A stretch of DNA of 64,000 nucleotides, from assembly GCF_002775205.1 (NCBI RefSeq), contig NC_036447.1:9350501-9414500 (forward strand), in the 5' to 3' direction. The position numbers and the translations under genes are program-made. The notes beneath the pieces are model-generated. The model was not told the DNA's origin. It searched no databases and worked only from the letters and a program-made list of their open reading frames with translations. Shown here piece by piece: positions 11,626-23,900 of the stretch. This stretch comes from Xiphophorus maculatus. Its lineage: Eukaryota; Chordata; Actinopteri; Cyprinodontiformes; Poeciliidae. Position 1 is the stretch's first letter, and each line of letters starts with the position of its first letter.

Positions 11626-13701
11626 GTTTAGGCCCTGATCCTAAAGATGTTTTATGATGTTTTATGTTCCCCATCTATATATATGCATTTGTTCAAAAAC
11701 ATCGGCACATCCTTGAAAAGTCCTGAACTATTCCTTTAGTGTACTTTTGTATTTTAATTCATATTTGAAGAATTCATTTCTTATCAGTTTATTTAAACAA
11801 GTAATTTTCGTTACTGGCTTTTAAAGAAGACTTGCTTTTTCAAACAGCTTATCGACCAGAGGCCACTCGCAGTTTTACATGAGTTTTTACATCAGATCTT
11901 AAAATATTTTTTGGAACAGTAAAGATAACAAAAATAAAGAATATGGGACATGGATACAGTCCTTGTTTTGCAACAAAATGCAATGCATGTCGCCTATTTA
12001 GAAAGTGAAAAATACTTAATTGCAGCTGCATCTTTGCTACAAAGAAGACAGTAAACGGCAAAAAGCAAACAGTACTGCATGTCACATTTGTAAGGGTTCA
12101 GATGTTTTACAAACTCATAAATACTATATGCTGACAGCAGATTATTAAAACTTACATTAATTAGTTTAAAATAAGTAGAAAAGTAACTAACTACAGGAAC
12201 AAAGATACATACAAAAAGCAGGAAAATGGAAACCATAAAAGGATTATCTTAGTACCTCATGATGCATATATACATTATATACAGGACCTTTAGTAAGAGG
12301 ATAACTTTATTTATCTCCACCTTCATTTGCAATGTTTTCTCAGATTTTTACTGTTTTTGCAGACATCAATGCAAGAATGCACATTGACTATAAGGACACA
12401 GACCATTCACTTCAACATTTTGCACAAGGTGGAATGGGTGGCAATCATCTGACTGTTGATACCACTTTGCTCATCTGTTTGTACACAGTTCACTTCTCTT
12501 GAGAGGAAGAAAGTCGCAGAGCTCAGGTTATGTAAAACATAAATAATTAATGCATCGATCTTTGAAAGACATCAACAAAAACAAACCCAGGAATAAACAG
12601 TTTCTTGCCTCTCAAAATCACATGCATAACCTTGTCGGTGAGGTTTAATTAGGCTCTCAGCGGACTGCAAATGCAAACGTTTACAGGTCGCTACTTGCTC
12701 GGCTACTAGCACGCACACCTCCAAAATGCACCTAATCTGCCTTCTGAGAGATCGAAGGAGGTTGAAAGTTTTTCAGGATGCATGGCAAAATATGCAGAAA
12801 TATATTTGCCGTGCTCTCAAATAGATGCTGTGATATTTCTCAATGAGAAGGGAGAAACATGAGAACACATAGAACGAGCAGGAAGAAAAATGTATGAGTA
12901 GCAGCTCATATGGTTTACAATACAATTATACAATAGTAGAACAACACAGAAATCAAAATCTGCATGATTCCTTCTGATGATGCTCTTACACTGCAAAGTG
13001 TTGAATCACACGCACTCATATACAAAAATGGGGTTTTCTGAATTAACAGAGATTCAGTTATGTTTGAGCAACGGAGGAGATCTAGTATAACAGAGCCTTA
13101 TACATCCTTATAAAGCCATGGTGTTAATAACAGGGGTTTGACTGCAATAGATGCCTGACAAACAGATGACTGACATTATTCTGATTTAACTATACATCTA
13201 GTGTTTGATTTGTATTCGAATTATCATGCTCTAAAGATTCAGTGCTGTTCATGAACATGGAGCATATTTGCATACTCCTGCCTTTCATTGGTAAATACTT
13301 TAGTTTTATTGTCAGCTGATGAATTTTAACCTCTAATCACACTTCTCTCATCTCTGTAGCCTCATGCTGTACTTTTTCCAGCAGTCTGTAGAGCAATGGT
13401 TTGACAAGCCTCCCCGATGAAACGCCATAAACACATCAAAGCCTTGCTTTGTGTTCATACTATGAATTGTAAATGTTCTTGTCACCATTGCAAAGACGTT
13501 TAGCAATGTTGTTTTACAATGCCTACTAATATATTATGGTTATTATATATGAATATATTTAATGACACAAGACATTGTGGATTTTGTCTTTTCAACTTTT
13601 TTTTTATTACCTTTATGTGGTTGTTTAGATTGTTGACATTAAAGAAGGAAAATAACTACTGAACACAAACTTGGTAGAACTAAATTCAGATTATCAGTTG
13701 A

Positions 13702-13707
13702 AATAAA
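13702..13707 (+). promoter_or_regulatory. ntn1: Candidate ntn1 poly(A) signal
   Basis: Canonical AATAAA followed within about 25 bp by a T/GT-rich stretch (TTATTTGTCTTTGTTGCTGTG). It is the last good signal before a transposon fragment begins at 13.79 kb and before the oppositely oriented stx8 end. Confidence 0.5.
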
Positions 13708-13789
13708 CTTGTTACATTGACAGATTATTTGTCTTTGTTGCTGTGATTTCTTTATTTCTCCATTTTGCTGATGTGTTCAAAGTTTGGCA

Positions 13790-14085
13790 TATTGTTTTAT
13801 AGTCTAATCCTGATTTAAGCTTCTCCACAACCTGCCATGTTGCAATTTGCTCTACAACAGCTGTACTTGTACTAACATTACATTATGTGGATCATATTTA
13901 CAACTTAGGTGACTTCTGAGCTGTTTTAGAAGGGGATGAATACACATTTTTTTCAGACTTTTGCTTCTACTTCACGGCCATTTGGTGCTGGTCTATCAAC
14001 TAAAATCCCCATAAACTATGTTATCGTTTGCATTATAATGTGACAGGATGTAAATGGGTCTGCATATTTTTTCAGGCACCGTAGA
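13790..14085. mobile_element. Tc1-like transposon, right-end fragment
   Basis: Phrases such as CTAATCCTGATTTAAGCTTC, GGTGACTTCTGAGCTG and GGTCTATCAACTAAAATCCCC match, with decay, the right end of the fish Tc1-like family whose left end occurs at 7.27 kb. There is no open transposase frame. It lies in the short gap between the converging ntn1 and stx8 genes. Confidence 0.6.
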
Positions 14086-14708
14086 ATGAAGATGTGGTTC
14101 ATGTGTGCAGAAATTATGTCAGCAGCCCACTCAAACTAAATATCACGTTACCAAACCCTCCAGCACTCCAGAGAAGCATGACGAGTCTCTGACATGACGG
14201 CAGACAGACAGGTATCAAGGGACTATTAACTGAAAATGTCATTTATTAGATATTACCAGCAGAGCTGATTTAACAGGAAGTAACAGAGGCGTGTTAGTAA
14301 CACAGTCGAGCTGTTAGTTCTGGCTACAGTCTGTTCGATAAACATTAGAAAGTCCTAGCAAACTTATATTATTACAGTTGCTACAGCAATGCATGAGTAA
14401 ATAAATGTGAATGTGAATATTGGAAGGTTACTGTACCTGATGTAAACCTGAGTCCAGCCACAGAAATACTGTAGACCTGCAGGAGGTTCTGCTGTTTGGA
14501 CTAAATTACATTAAAAAAATAGTTTTCAATCTGCCAAATAATTTAACATCCAGATGATCAGTGGGTGCAATGATTCAAACATTACGTTCACTACAGTAAA
14601 AGACGATTTACATTCCCACAATATTTACAGGACAGAAAAGGAAACATCCTCACGCCTCTTCTGCCCACAGTATAAAAACAAGCATTTGTGCTGCTAAAGG
14701 AAGAAAAC

Positions 14709-14714
14709 TTTATT
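14709..14714 (-). promoter_or_regulatory. stx8: Candidate stx8 poly(A) signal
   Basis: AATAAA read on the - strand (TTTATT on +), about 130 bases beyond the stx8 stop. It would give a short 3' UTR. A further copy lies near 14.24 kb. Confidence 0.55.
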
Positions 14715-14843
14715 TCACATTCTTTTAGTTGGATAGTTTCCAGTGATCAGAAAGAGAGAATAAACAGAAGACCCAAGACAGTATTTCAGTGAGCATCTGT
14801 GATTTAAACTGGTCCACAGTTTAAATGCCACCGCCGCCATCAG

Positions 14844-14908
14844 CTACACGGGCCACACAGCGATCACAACGATGGCTATGAGCAGCAGCACGATCACCAC
14901 CAGCATCC
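14844..14908 (-). CDS. stx8: stx8 exon 8, transmembrane anchor
   Basis: Encodes residues 216-236: a Gly from the split codon, then M-L-V-V-I-V-L-L-L-I-A-I-V-V-I-A-V-W-P-V and TAG. It is the tail anchor, with only W-P-V after the hydrophobic core, close to the human W-P-T-N ending. Confidence 0.96.
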
Positions 14909-17900
14909 CTGAGCGGGCAAAAGGAAAAACAGAGAAGGATGAGATTAAGGCAGTAAGAGAAGGCGACAAACCTCTGCTGATTGCCAAAGACATCAAAACT
15001 CAAATTATGTCATATCAACTCAGATACAATGGGGAGGTCAGGAGGTCTATCATCGCCGAATATCTTGAAACTTAATTAGGAATTATCATTAGGATTTGAA
15101 ACTAACCTCTTTAGCTGAAATGCCAACATTTTTATCGTTTTTTTTTTGTCCAATGAAACATTTCATTTACACCAACAATTTGAAACCCGATCCAGAGTCT
15201 CCTTAAAATATATTAATTTCTCTTAAAATACAAACATATTGAGTTTAACATTTGCAGGAGATGGCCGGATGTTTATGAGGAGTGTAAGCATGTAAAATGG
15301 GACTTTTAACTCAACATTTGCTCCATCTGAAAGTAGCATTTTTGGACAGATAACATCCAGCAAACCTCTATCAAGGTTGCATTGATGTCGCTTTTTATGT
15401 GACTTTTACTGAGGTGCTGAAGTACTGATCACAGCTGTTGGTCCTCTCACTCAAACTGTCCAACGTTCTGCAGCATGTGGTTGGTATTTCACCCAACCAT
15501 TTTTTTAGCGTTACATTTCTCTCATTCTTGTGCTTTTTACTCCCACTCCCCCCTCTGCTGCCTAATTGGCTGTTTGTCCCACAGGTGAAAAGTCAAGGCA
15601 AGGTTTAAGCCATGCGGGATAAACTAGGGTTAAAGGGGGTCCAGATGGCTTTGAAAGTCTTATTGTTCCACTGCAAGTTGCCTTATTTATTTAGTTTTTT
15701 AAAGTAAACTAAAACATGGAGGGCTTATGTTTTGTTGTTTTTCCATATGTAGGTAATAACTTGAGCATTTTGTGTTTTTGTTCTGTTTGAGTGGAAGGTG
15801 TTCACACAGGACGTGCATGTTAGGCGTTATCGCCGGACGACACAACACCTCTCCCCACTAATCCCCAACATATGTGAGCTAAATGTAAATGTCAAAGCAA
15901 AAACATTTGCTCCGACATTAGTGATGACTCTTTAAACGCCTCCAGCTAAAAGCAAAATGCACCTCAGAATTTACTGCAATTATCCTTGTTTGCATGTAAA
16001 TGATATGCAAGCAAAACCCAATGCTTATTGGATTCAGACTTAAGAATTTCATTGATCCTGATCCAACATCTGACAGAAACTCCACCTCTCAATCCATAGC
16101 AACAACAGCATCAAGGAATGAGCTTTGCAAGCTATGCATGCATTACTGTGGAGCAAGGCTCTCACACTCTTCAACTTCACATAATAGTCACTCATAAAGC
16201 CACAGTTGACACCCAAAGTGACCCCACCCTTCTTTTGTCCTTGCACCGTCACTGTCTGCCCCAGCAACTAAACATGGCCCTCCTCGCCCTCAGAGGGACC
16301 CCTGGGGTCTCATGACAATATTGGGCCTGGCATCCCCGATAGATTAGGGCGGTGCTGTGACAGTCCTGCTGAGGGAGATGGTTGGTGTCTGCTGACAGGC
16401 TGACCACCCAGGAGTCCTGCAGGAACAAGCCTGGGTTCATCCCATCTTAGCAATTTCCAGACACATCAGTAAGACAAATCACAGAAAGAAAATGATAATT
16501 GGTGAGAGTCCTGACCATACAGAGACCCCTCCACCCCCTGAAGCTGCCGCCCCGCTCAGAGTTCAAAGACTTTTTGGACCACAAAAGATGAGCATGACCC
16601 CTAAAGGAAGGGGACATATTTTCTGTTAAGATTAACATGGAGATGTTCCTGGAAACAAAGCTGGAACAGACAAAAACTTTAATGAGTTTTTTGTTTGTTT
16701 GTTTATTCATAGGGCATTAAGAAAAAGATGGCGTATCAATAAAAGTTTTTAAATTATCCATATTTTCTCTGACACATGCAAGTCAACAGATATTTAAGTC
16801 AAGGATCTTTTGTTTCGGAGTTTTCTGCAAACTGCTTTAAATTTACCAACGACTTGTATTAAACAGATGTTCATGTAGTTTTTAGGGCTCATTTTCAAAA
16901 ATTTCTGTGGATAACATTTTGAATAAACAAAAAAAACAGCTATAGTGGATGTTTTACAGCCAGCCTATTGGCAGTGTGCAGCAACAGATACAGGAGGTGT
17001 AGAATTGAATGACTTCTCTGCTCCATATGACTAGAGAAGACATTGGTCACTCTGGTACCTTCTAAGGAATTTCCTTTAAATAATAATAATAATAATAAAA
17101 AAAAAAGAGTAGAAACATATTTAAAAAAAAAAAAAGAATGAGGAGTTTGGATGCCATTACTTCATTAAACCTCATACTTTAACCTAATACCAAGCCTAAA
17201 CTATTGCCTAGACAGGCATAAACTAAACTAATCTATGTAGTATTTCACAAGTAGGCTAAACTATGTAAGAATCTCACTTACATAAAAACATCACCGGTGT
17301 GAAAACTTGATCAAAAATATAAAACAACTTAAACATTTAAATATTATTGCTTCTTTTTTCTCCACCAACACATCCTAACATGCATAAGAAATAACACAAA
17401 TGTTAGGAGAAAATTAAATCAACACAAACACTAGTGCTGCAGTAGTAGTTAAAGTACGGTAATCCAAATCACAGCAATACTCGGGGAAAGTTTCCTCTGA
17501 AATCTCCCGTAGTACTGAGTGTGTAACTTAGTTGGGATTCAAGTCACCTCTGGGTTTTATAGGGCTGCTGAAGTGGCTCTACAAGCTGGGGATTAGCTAA
17601 GTCAATTGGAGTCATCATGAAGTGATGCTGTGTGTTGAGGATCTTCTAACTCACATTGCACTACAACAGATCCTGTAGTCCTACAGACTAATCTGACAGA
17701 CTGATCCAACTAATCTAAAAAACACTTCTTAGTTTCTGCCAAAGCTGACAGAAGTGGTAACGACTGCGTATCCAGTTCATCCAACTGTAACAGGAGTAGA
17801 TCTGTGCTTGAAAAGTTTGTAGAAAAATTTGTGTTTTTGTGTATTTTTTTGTTTTTTTTTAAGGAAGTTTTGTTCCTTAACAATAGCTGAGCATGGCTCT

Positions 17901-20900
17901 CATCATCTTCATTTTGAGACTCCGATTCAAGTTGCACTTGTGTTGCAATAAAAAAAAAGAAAAAATTACGTCAAAATTGACTTAGACCTGTGTTCAAAAG
18001 ACTTGATGTAAACATCTCTGGCTCTAGAGTCAGAAGCTTTTTTTGTTGTTGGTGTTGAATCAAAACTACTTGCAGGATGAAACACATGCATGTAAAGTAT
18101 CTATAGTGGTTTCTCAAACCACTGCTGTTTGGTGAAATGTGTTAGCGGATCAATTTATGACAAGACAAATGTCTGTGATATTTATTCCTGACCTTCAGCT
18201 GAAAGAAAATTAGCATGTACAACAATCAGAGATTTGAGGCATTTCTGGTTTTTGTAACACAGATCACAAGTCATTTCTTCCAAATCAAGTCTCAAGTCTT
18301 TCACAAGTCCAAGTCAATTCTCTACCAACTAAAATAAATACTTTCTAAACAAATCCCCAACACCTACGTCACCTTGAACCTCTAAGGTTAGGATTCCACA
18401 CCTTTATTGTTTTTCCTTAGGCCTAAATTACCACATGAACATATCCTAATTGTTTATCAATCTCTTATTAAATAATAAAAGTCATAGTTTAATCTTTTTA
18501 ACATTTAATTCACTATGCTAGAATTTTCTAAAGGTTGATTTATATTGTTTTGTTCTAACATGGTAATATTTACCATATTAGAAATATAAATTGCCATGTA
18601 TGTTCTAAAGAAAAAAGTAATAAGAAGAAACCAAAATCTATTAATGTCAATTTCTGAATGTATCAAAGTAAAATGATTGTTTTAGGGAAAAAATTTGTGC
18701 AAGAGGAAAAATGGCCACAAGATTGATTCCTGACTTAAAAGATGATGTGCATCATTACACGGTTAGAGCAGCAAAACTACTAAAGCATTTACGGTGAGCA
18801 GAGCAACAGCAATGCTAAGCATGCTCTGCTGTCATACCCTGACTATCCTACCTTTGCAGGGACGCGTCAGACATAATATCAAACAGTGCTTTTGGATGAA
18901 CAGAGCTTTTAAAAATAAATAAAGCCTTACAGCTAAGGAATTATAAACACACTGCTAGAGCAAAAGAGGGAAAGCCCTTCGAACAATCTGTGGCATGCAG
19001 TATTTTCACTTCTTTCTTTGCTTAACACAGACATGAGTGTCAAACAACTGAGGTGGTGAACAGAGGGACGACAGAGATGAATGAACGAAAGCGAGCGAAG
19101 GCGTAGAGGTGAGAGTGAAGAGGATCAGAAGGGGAATTTTCCATCCCCGAAGGCAAGAAGCATAAAACCCACAACTGCAGCAGACATGTGCATGTATACT
19201 TTCTAAATACAGAAAAATAGCATAAAACATAAATGCAATACCAACATACAGAGATCACATGTACAGGTTTGGAAAAATTGGGCTTCCTCATGAAGCCTTT
19301 ACTTCTTCATTGCTCAACCTGGGATGTGTTTCAAGTCACACCACAGCATTGGCATGAAATCATGATCTGGGCTTTGACTAGGCCCAGGACTTTTCATTTT
19401 TTTTACTTCTCAGACAGTCAATTTTCTACTAAGTTTTTAGTCACTATTATGTTATAAGATTAAGTTCTGCTTCCGATTAATTTTGTATTTTTACATATAA
19501 CCTCACCTAGGACTCATGGTGGATTCTGGTCACATCCCCAAACCATGACACTTCCACCTCTGTGCCCCACAGTTACCATGGAGCCTTAAATGCCGTATTT
19601 GGTCCACAGCCAACATGTCCCCTGCTCTTAGGTCCAAATAATGTGACTACCTGTCCTAATAAGTTGTACACCTTCCATTAAAGTTGAACTTGTACTATTT
19701 CAGCTTGTACAGCTGCTGTAGATTCTGTAAGAAATTTACAACAGCAAAATTTTAGGGATTTTGAAGACTTCCTTTAGGACCTTGTGGTCTGCTTTAAGGG
19801 TAAACCTGCTGGGACAGGTTTTTAGACAGAAGAATGTCTGATTTCAAATTATTTTGAATTCTCATTGAATGTCTTCAATTTTCAAAATTACATTTACAAT
19901 GACTTTTAGAATGTTTTTTTCTTTTTTGGATTACATGACTTGACTTTTTTCAGAGCTATTAAAACTGATTTTAACATAGTAAACGGATTAAGCTTTATCT
20001 GGTCGAACTGACCACTTAAAAAGCTTTAACTCTACACAATTATATACACTCCTTCAACAATTTGCAGATAGATGGGTAACTTTGAAAAACAGCAAAATAA
20101 GACTGTACAGTAAGGAGAAATTATTAAGAGTGAAAGAAAGAGCCTTTTAATTTAACTTTAAATTTAGTAAGAAATGGGTTAAGTGCCTTGCTCAAGGGCA
20201 CATCAACATGTAGTGGAGCAGGAGCTGAAATCAAGTATTTTAATTGAAAGACGACTCTCCTCCCAGTCAGTCACAGTTGCCCCTAATCTAACTTCCAATA
20301 CATGGAATACAACTTCTTATACGTGTTTTTCATATATTGTCCTAATATTTTCACAGAACCGTACCTAAACATACTAGACTTGCACAAACTAGAGCCATAA
20401 ATATTCCCCGACCTCAATCGGAGGGAAAGCAAAAAGAAACATGTTGAACCAAACAACAGGCGGATCTCTGGGATTGTCAAACAAACCAATACTCAGCCAC
20501 CATGGGAACACAAGCAACAAAAAGAGGAATTCTGCAGGCTGACCTTCCCTTCGCAAGCTCTGTTTCTGTCTGCGACGGAACGTTAGCCGGGTCAAAACAA
20601 TGCAGCCTCAGCCAGGGCAACAGAAACTGGCATTTCACAAGGCGAAAAAAGAAAACAAGGGCTTTGCTGAGACTGCCTACTCCAAAGGATGGTGTTCGTC
20701 AGCTAACTATCACAGCCATTTCCCTCTAACATTTCTCTTTCAAAAAAACACAAAGGCTCTTTGTGAAAATGATGAAAACAAATTTGATCTATGGTAAAGA
20801 GGCCAAAAGGCCTTTACAAAACTTTTTCAGGAAACTCCTCGGTCCTACAACATGTGGAGTTTTAAAGAAGTTGATGACATGACCCGATGTGTGACTTTGT

Positions 20901-23900
20901 GGGATTCATCAAGACATCTCCTTTAAAAGCCTGCAGCATGTTAGGAGGCGTGATAAGCAGAGCTCACCATCCAGCAACCAGTGTTGTATAAAGTACTGAA
21001 ATCTCAGAGTCAAGTAAAAGTACAAGTACCTCTCCAAAATATGACTTTGGTAAAAGTCGAAGTCACTGACTGAAATGTTACTTGAGTAAAAGTCTTAAAG
21101 TATCTGAAACTTCTTGTACTTAAGTATGGAAAGTACTGTAAAAATGGATGTACTCAAGTAATGTAATGAAAAGTACAAGTAAAAAGTAAAACAAAGCAAA
21201 TGCAGGTTGAATGACTTTTTTTTATATTTTGGTAAACTTGTCAAATACACTTAAAATAATGTACCCAACCAAGTGCAGGCAAAATTGAACCTGCTAATAG
21301 ATATACCTGCAGGCATCATTTAGTTAAGAAAATTAGGTGCTTTACCTATAGCACAAGGTTAACTTAACCTGCTTTACAACTGAACCAGCTTCTTAGTAAA
21401 CCCTCCAGGACAGAAAATACAAAGTTTTTGTAAGCCTTAAGTTTTCCCTTCAAATAAGGTCAGTGCTGAAAATGAGAAAAATAAATAGTACAGAAAATGC
21501 GGCCAACATGAAGAAAAAGAGCTGCTACGATTACTCTACTTCACAAATCAGTGAATCAGTCAATAGGTGGTGCACACAACTGGTCATTATGCAAAAGAAA
21601 AAAAAAACCCAGAAAACTTTGGAGCGGGGGGGGGGGGTGCTGCCCACTGACGCGGCTCAGGGATTACGTGACACGCAGCGCCGTGCGCAGTGCCCTACAA
21701 TGCACTGTAAGCTATGTAATGTGTTTTGAGGCAATTGACCAAAATCCCGGACAATTTTTAAATTCCCCCCGGACATCTTTTTAGGTCTGAAAAGTAGGAC
21801 ATGTCCGGGAAAACGAGGACGTCTGGTCACCCTATCACCAGCTGGTGGTTCCCCTGGAGCCGTGTCCGACGTAGTTGCAGTCGTTGTGGTCTCCGTCTCC
21901 TGCTCCATGTGGCTGTTCCTGATTGCGAGACTTGCTTTGTGTTTAATGGGAGAAGCGAAACAGGTGTATCCTATTGGAGGTGATGAACAAGCCCAGGCAA
22001 GCAGGCTACCGACTTTGTTCGGTAGCCTGCTTGCTACTTGCTAATCAGTAGGTGGGATCAAAACACTTCGTTTCTCTCTCTCGCTTTTTTGTAACGAGTA
22101 ACTAAACCACACATTGAAAATGTATCGGAGTAAAAGTACGCAATTAAGTTCGGAAATATAGTGAAGTAAAAGTGAAAGTCATCAAAAATTTTCATACTCC
22201 AGGAAAGTATGAAGTACTCCAAAATATACTTAAGTAAAGTAGTGAAGTATTTTTACTTCGTTACTATACAACACTGCCAGCAACAACATGCGCCAAGGCC
22301 TGATCTCATCATCTCCATGTTCTCAGGTTCATTACCCACCATGCTTTCTGCTTTCGGCCAACTAAACAACAGCCCACTACCACTAGCTTAACTAATTGGA
22401 CACATTTTTGTACAGCTACAGTGCTCTGCACAGGTACCCCTGTATTATCTTGTTGCAACCACAAACATCAATGGATTTTATGTGATAGACCAACCCAAAT
22501 TAGAGCACTATTGTGAAGAAAATAATTTATTTACGAATCAAAATCTGAACAGTGTGGCATACATTGTATTATAAAACAACAATAAAAACCTGGAGAATCA
22601 CACCAGCAAATCTTTCGGATTTTGTCCGTACCAGCTTTGCTCATATAGAAGCTGACAGTTTTGTAAAAAAAAAAAAAAATTGCAGTTAAATTGGATAAGG
22701 AGTGAAGGTAAAGAACAATTTTCAATTACAGACTAAGTTGTATTTAGTTAAGCTAAATACAAGCTCATCTTACACATTGATGTGCATATCTTTTTTGAAA
22801 AATAGCTCAAGCAAAGACAGAGCTATTTTCTTGGAGCCATTCATTGGCTTATGAATGTTAGCGTGCATCTGCCTCACTTTAATGGCATGTTCTCTTGTCT
22901 TTACCATTTTGAGGAGTAGTAAAGTGAAATAGGCCACTGACTCATGTCATTTACCCAGAGAAATAGGAAGCTGTGGGTAAATAAAGGCTCCTAGACACTT
23001 GAAATGAGACAAAAGAAAAAGAAAAAAAAATCAATTTATAAAGTGTAACTTGCACATTATTTATAAGTGTAACTATTTGCGACACCAGTGATTTTGTATT
23101 ATTTGGTACACATCTTTATCCAGGGTCCTGTTAAATGTGAAGGGATGTAAGTGAGGCTCACCACATGACGCTGACTTGGTCTCTACCAGCTTCACTCTTC
23201 GTGTCTCATTCCGAATCCTGCCGTCTGTTTTGTCCACGAGATGTGCAAGGTCGTCAATGATTTCTGAGACAAAGACAGGAAAAGAAGAAGAAAAGTATTT
23301 ATACTCACTGATGGCAATTTTTAATTATTCCTGAAGCTAAATTTTCACAAAAAACTTTTTCTCCATGTTGGACAACGGGAATATTTTTAAATGCATGCTT
23401 GGTCCTTTAGTGAAAAGACAGGACTCTGTATATAAAGCTACATTTTGCGTTGAAACAAGGCTAACCCATTGTGCCTGAATCTGTTGTTAATGAGACTTTG
23501 CGTTTCTGCGAATGTTGGACATTGGACAAGATTTTTCCTGTAGAAAAGATTTGATTACTTGAAGCTCGTTTAAACTGATGCCAACAACATTTGCGAGAGC
23601 CGCTGTGCTGACATGGCATTCCCCATGCTCTAGCTCCACAATAAAAAACAGAAAACTGGATTTATTTAATACCGACAAACTTAAAAACAAGTAAATACAA
23701 CTATAACTGCAACCTCTACAAATTTGATAAGCAATGCTAAAATAAACACAAAAAACTCAAATTAGCTAAAACAATCCCTCTTTCTGTAAAGGAAACCCCG
23801 TCAGCCTCTCTCCTGATTCCAACTGTCTCATTGACAGGAAGCTGTGAATAAACACAGTGAGAACCATATGAGAAAACGCATTCAGCAAAAACATGCCTCA

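Larger units (their letters stand above)
10423..13720 (+). other. ntn1: Probable long 3' UTR of ntn1
   Basis: No coding exon follows the ntn1 stop. AATAAA hexamers occur at 11933, 12592 and 13702. A 3' UTR of about 3.3 kb ending at the last of these would resemble the long UTR of mammalian NTN1, but a shorter transcript is possible. The stretch includes a purine-rich tract just after the stop, a foldback at 11554-11604 and a short dispersed-repeat fragment around it. Confidence 0.5.
20979..22276. mobile_element. Non-autonomous hAT element with intact ends
   Basis: The 1298-bp element has perfect 12-bp terminal inverted repeats, CAGTGTTGTATA at the left and TATACAACACTG at the right. It is flanked by an exact 8-bp duplication CCAGCAAC (20971-20978 and 22277-22284). 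An 8-bp target site and CAGxG ends define hAT-superfamily insertions. The subterminal regions are crowded with AAGTAAAAGTA-type words in both orientations, as in related fish families. No transposase frame is present, so it would need one in trans. Internally there is a GC-rich block and a perfect hairpin. Confidence 0.92.
14909..23161 (-). other. stx8: stx8 intron 7
   Basis: An 8.25-kb intron without further coding exons. It holds AT-rich simple sequence at 17.08-17.13 kb, a degenerate transposon at 19.23-19.64 kb, a short dispersed repeat at 20.16-20.29 kb, the hAT element at 20979-22276 and a Tc1-like left end at 22.4-22.9 kb. The 60-90 codon frames in it look like chance. Confidence 0.85.

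Noticed and set aside
14872..15075. 67-codon + strand frame across the stx8 last exon
   Set aside because: Antisense shadow of the transmembrane exon; the syntaxin-8 reading on the other strand is unambiguous.
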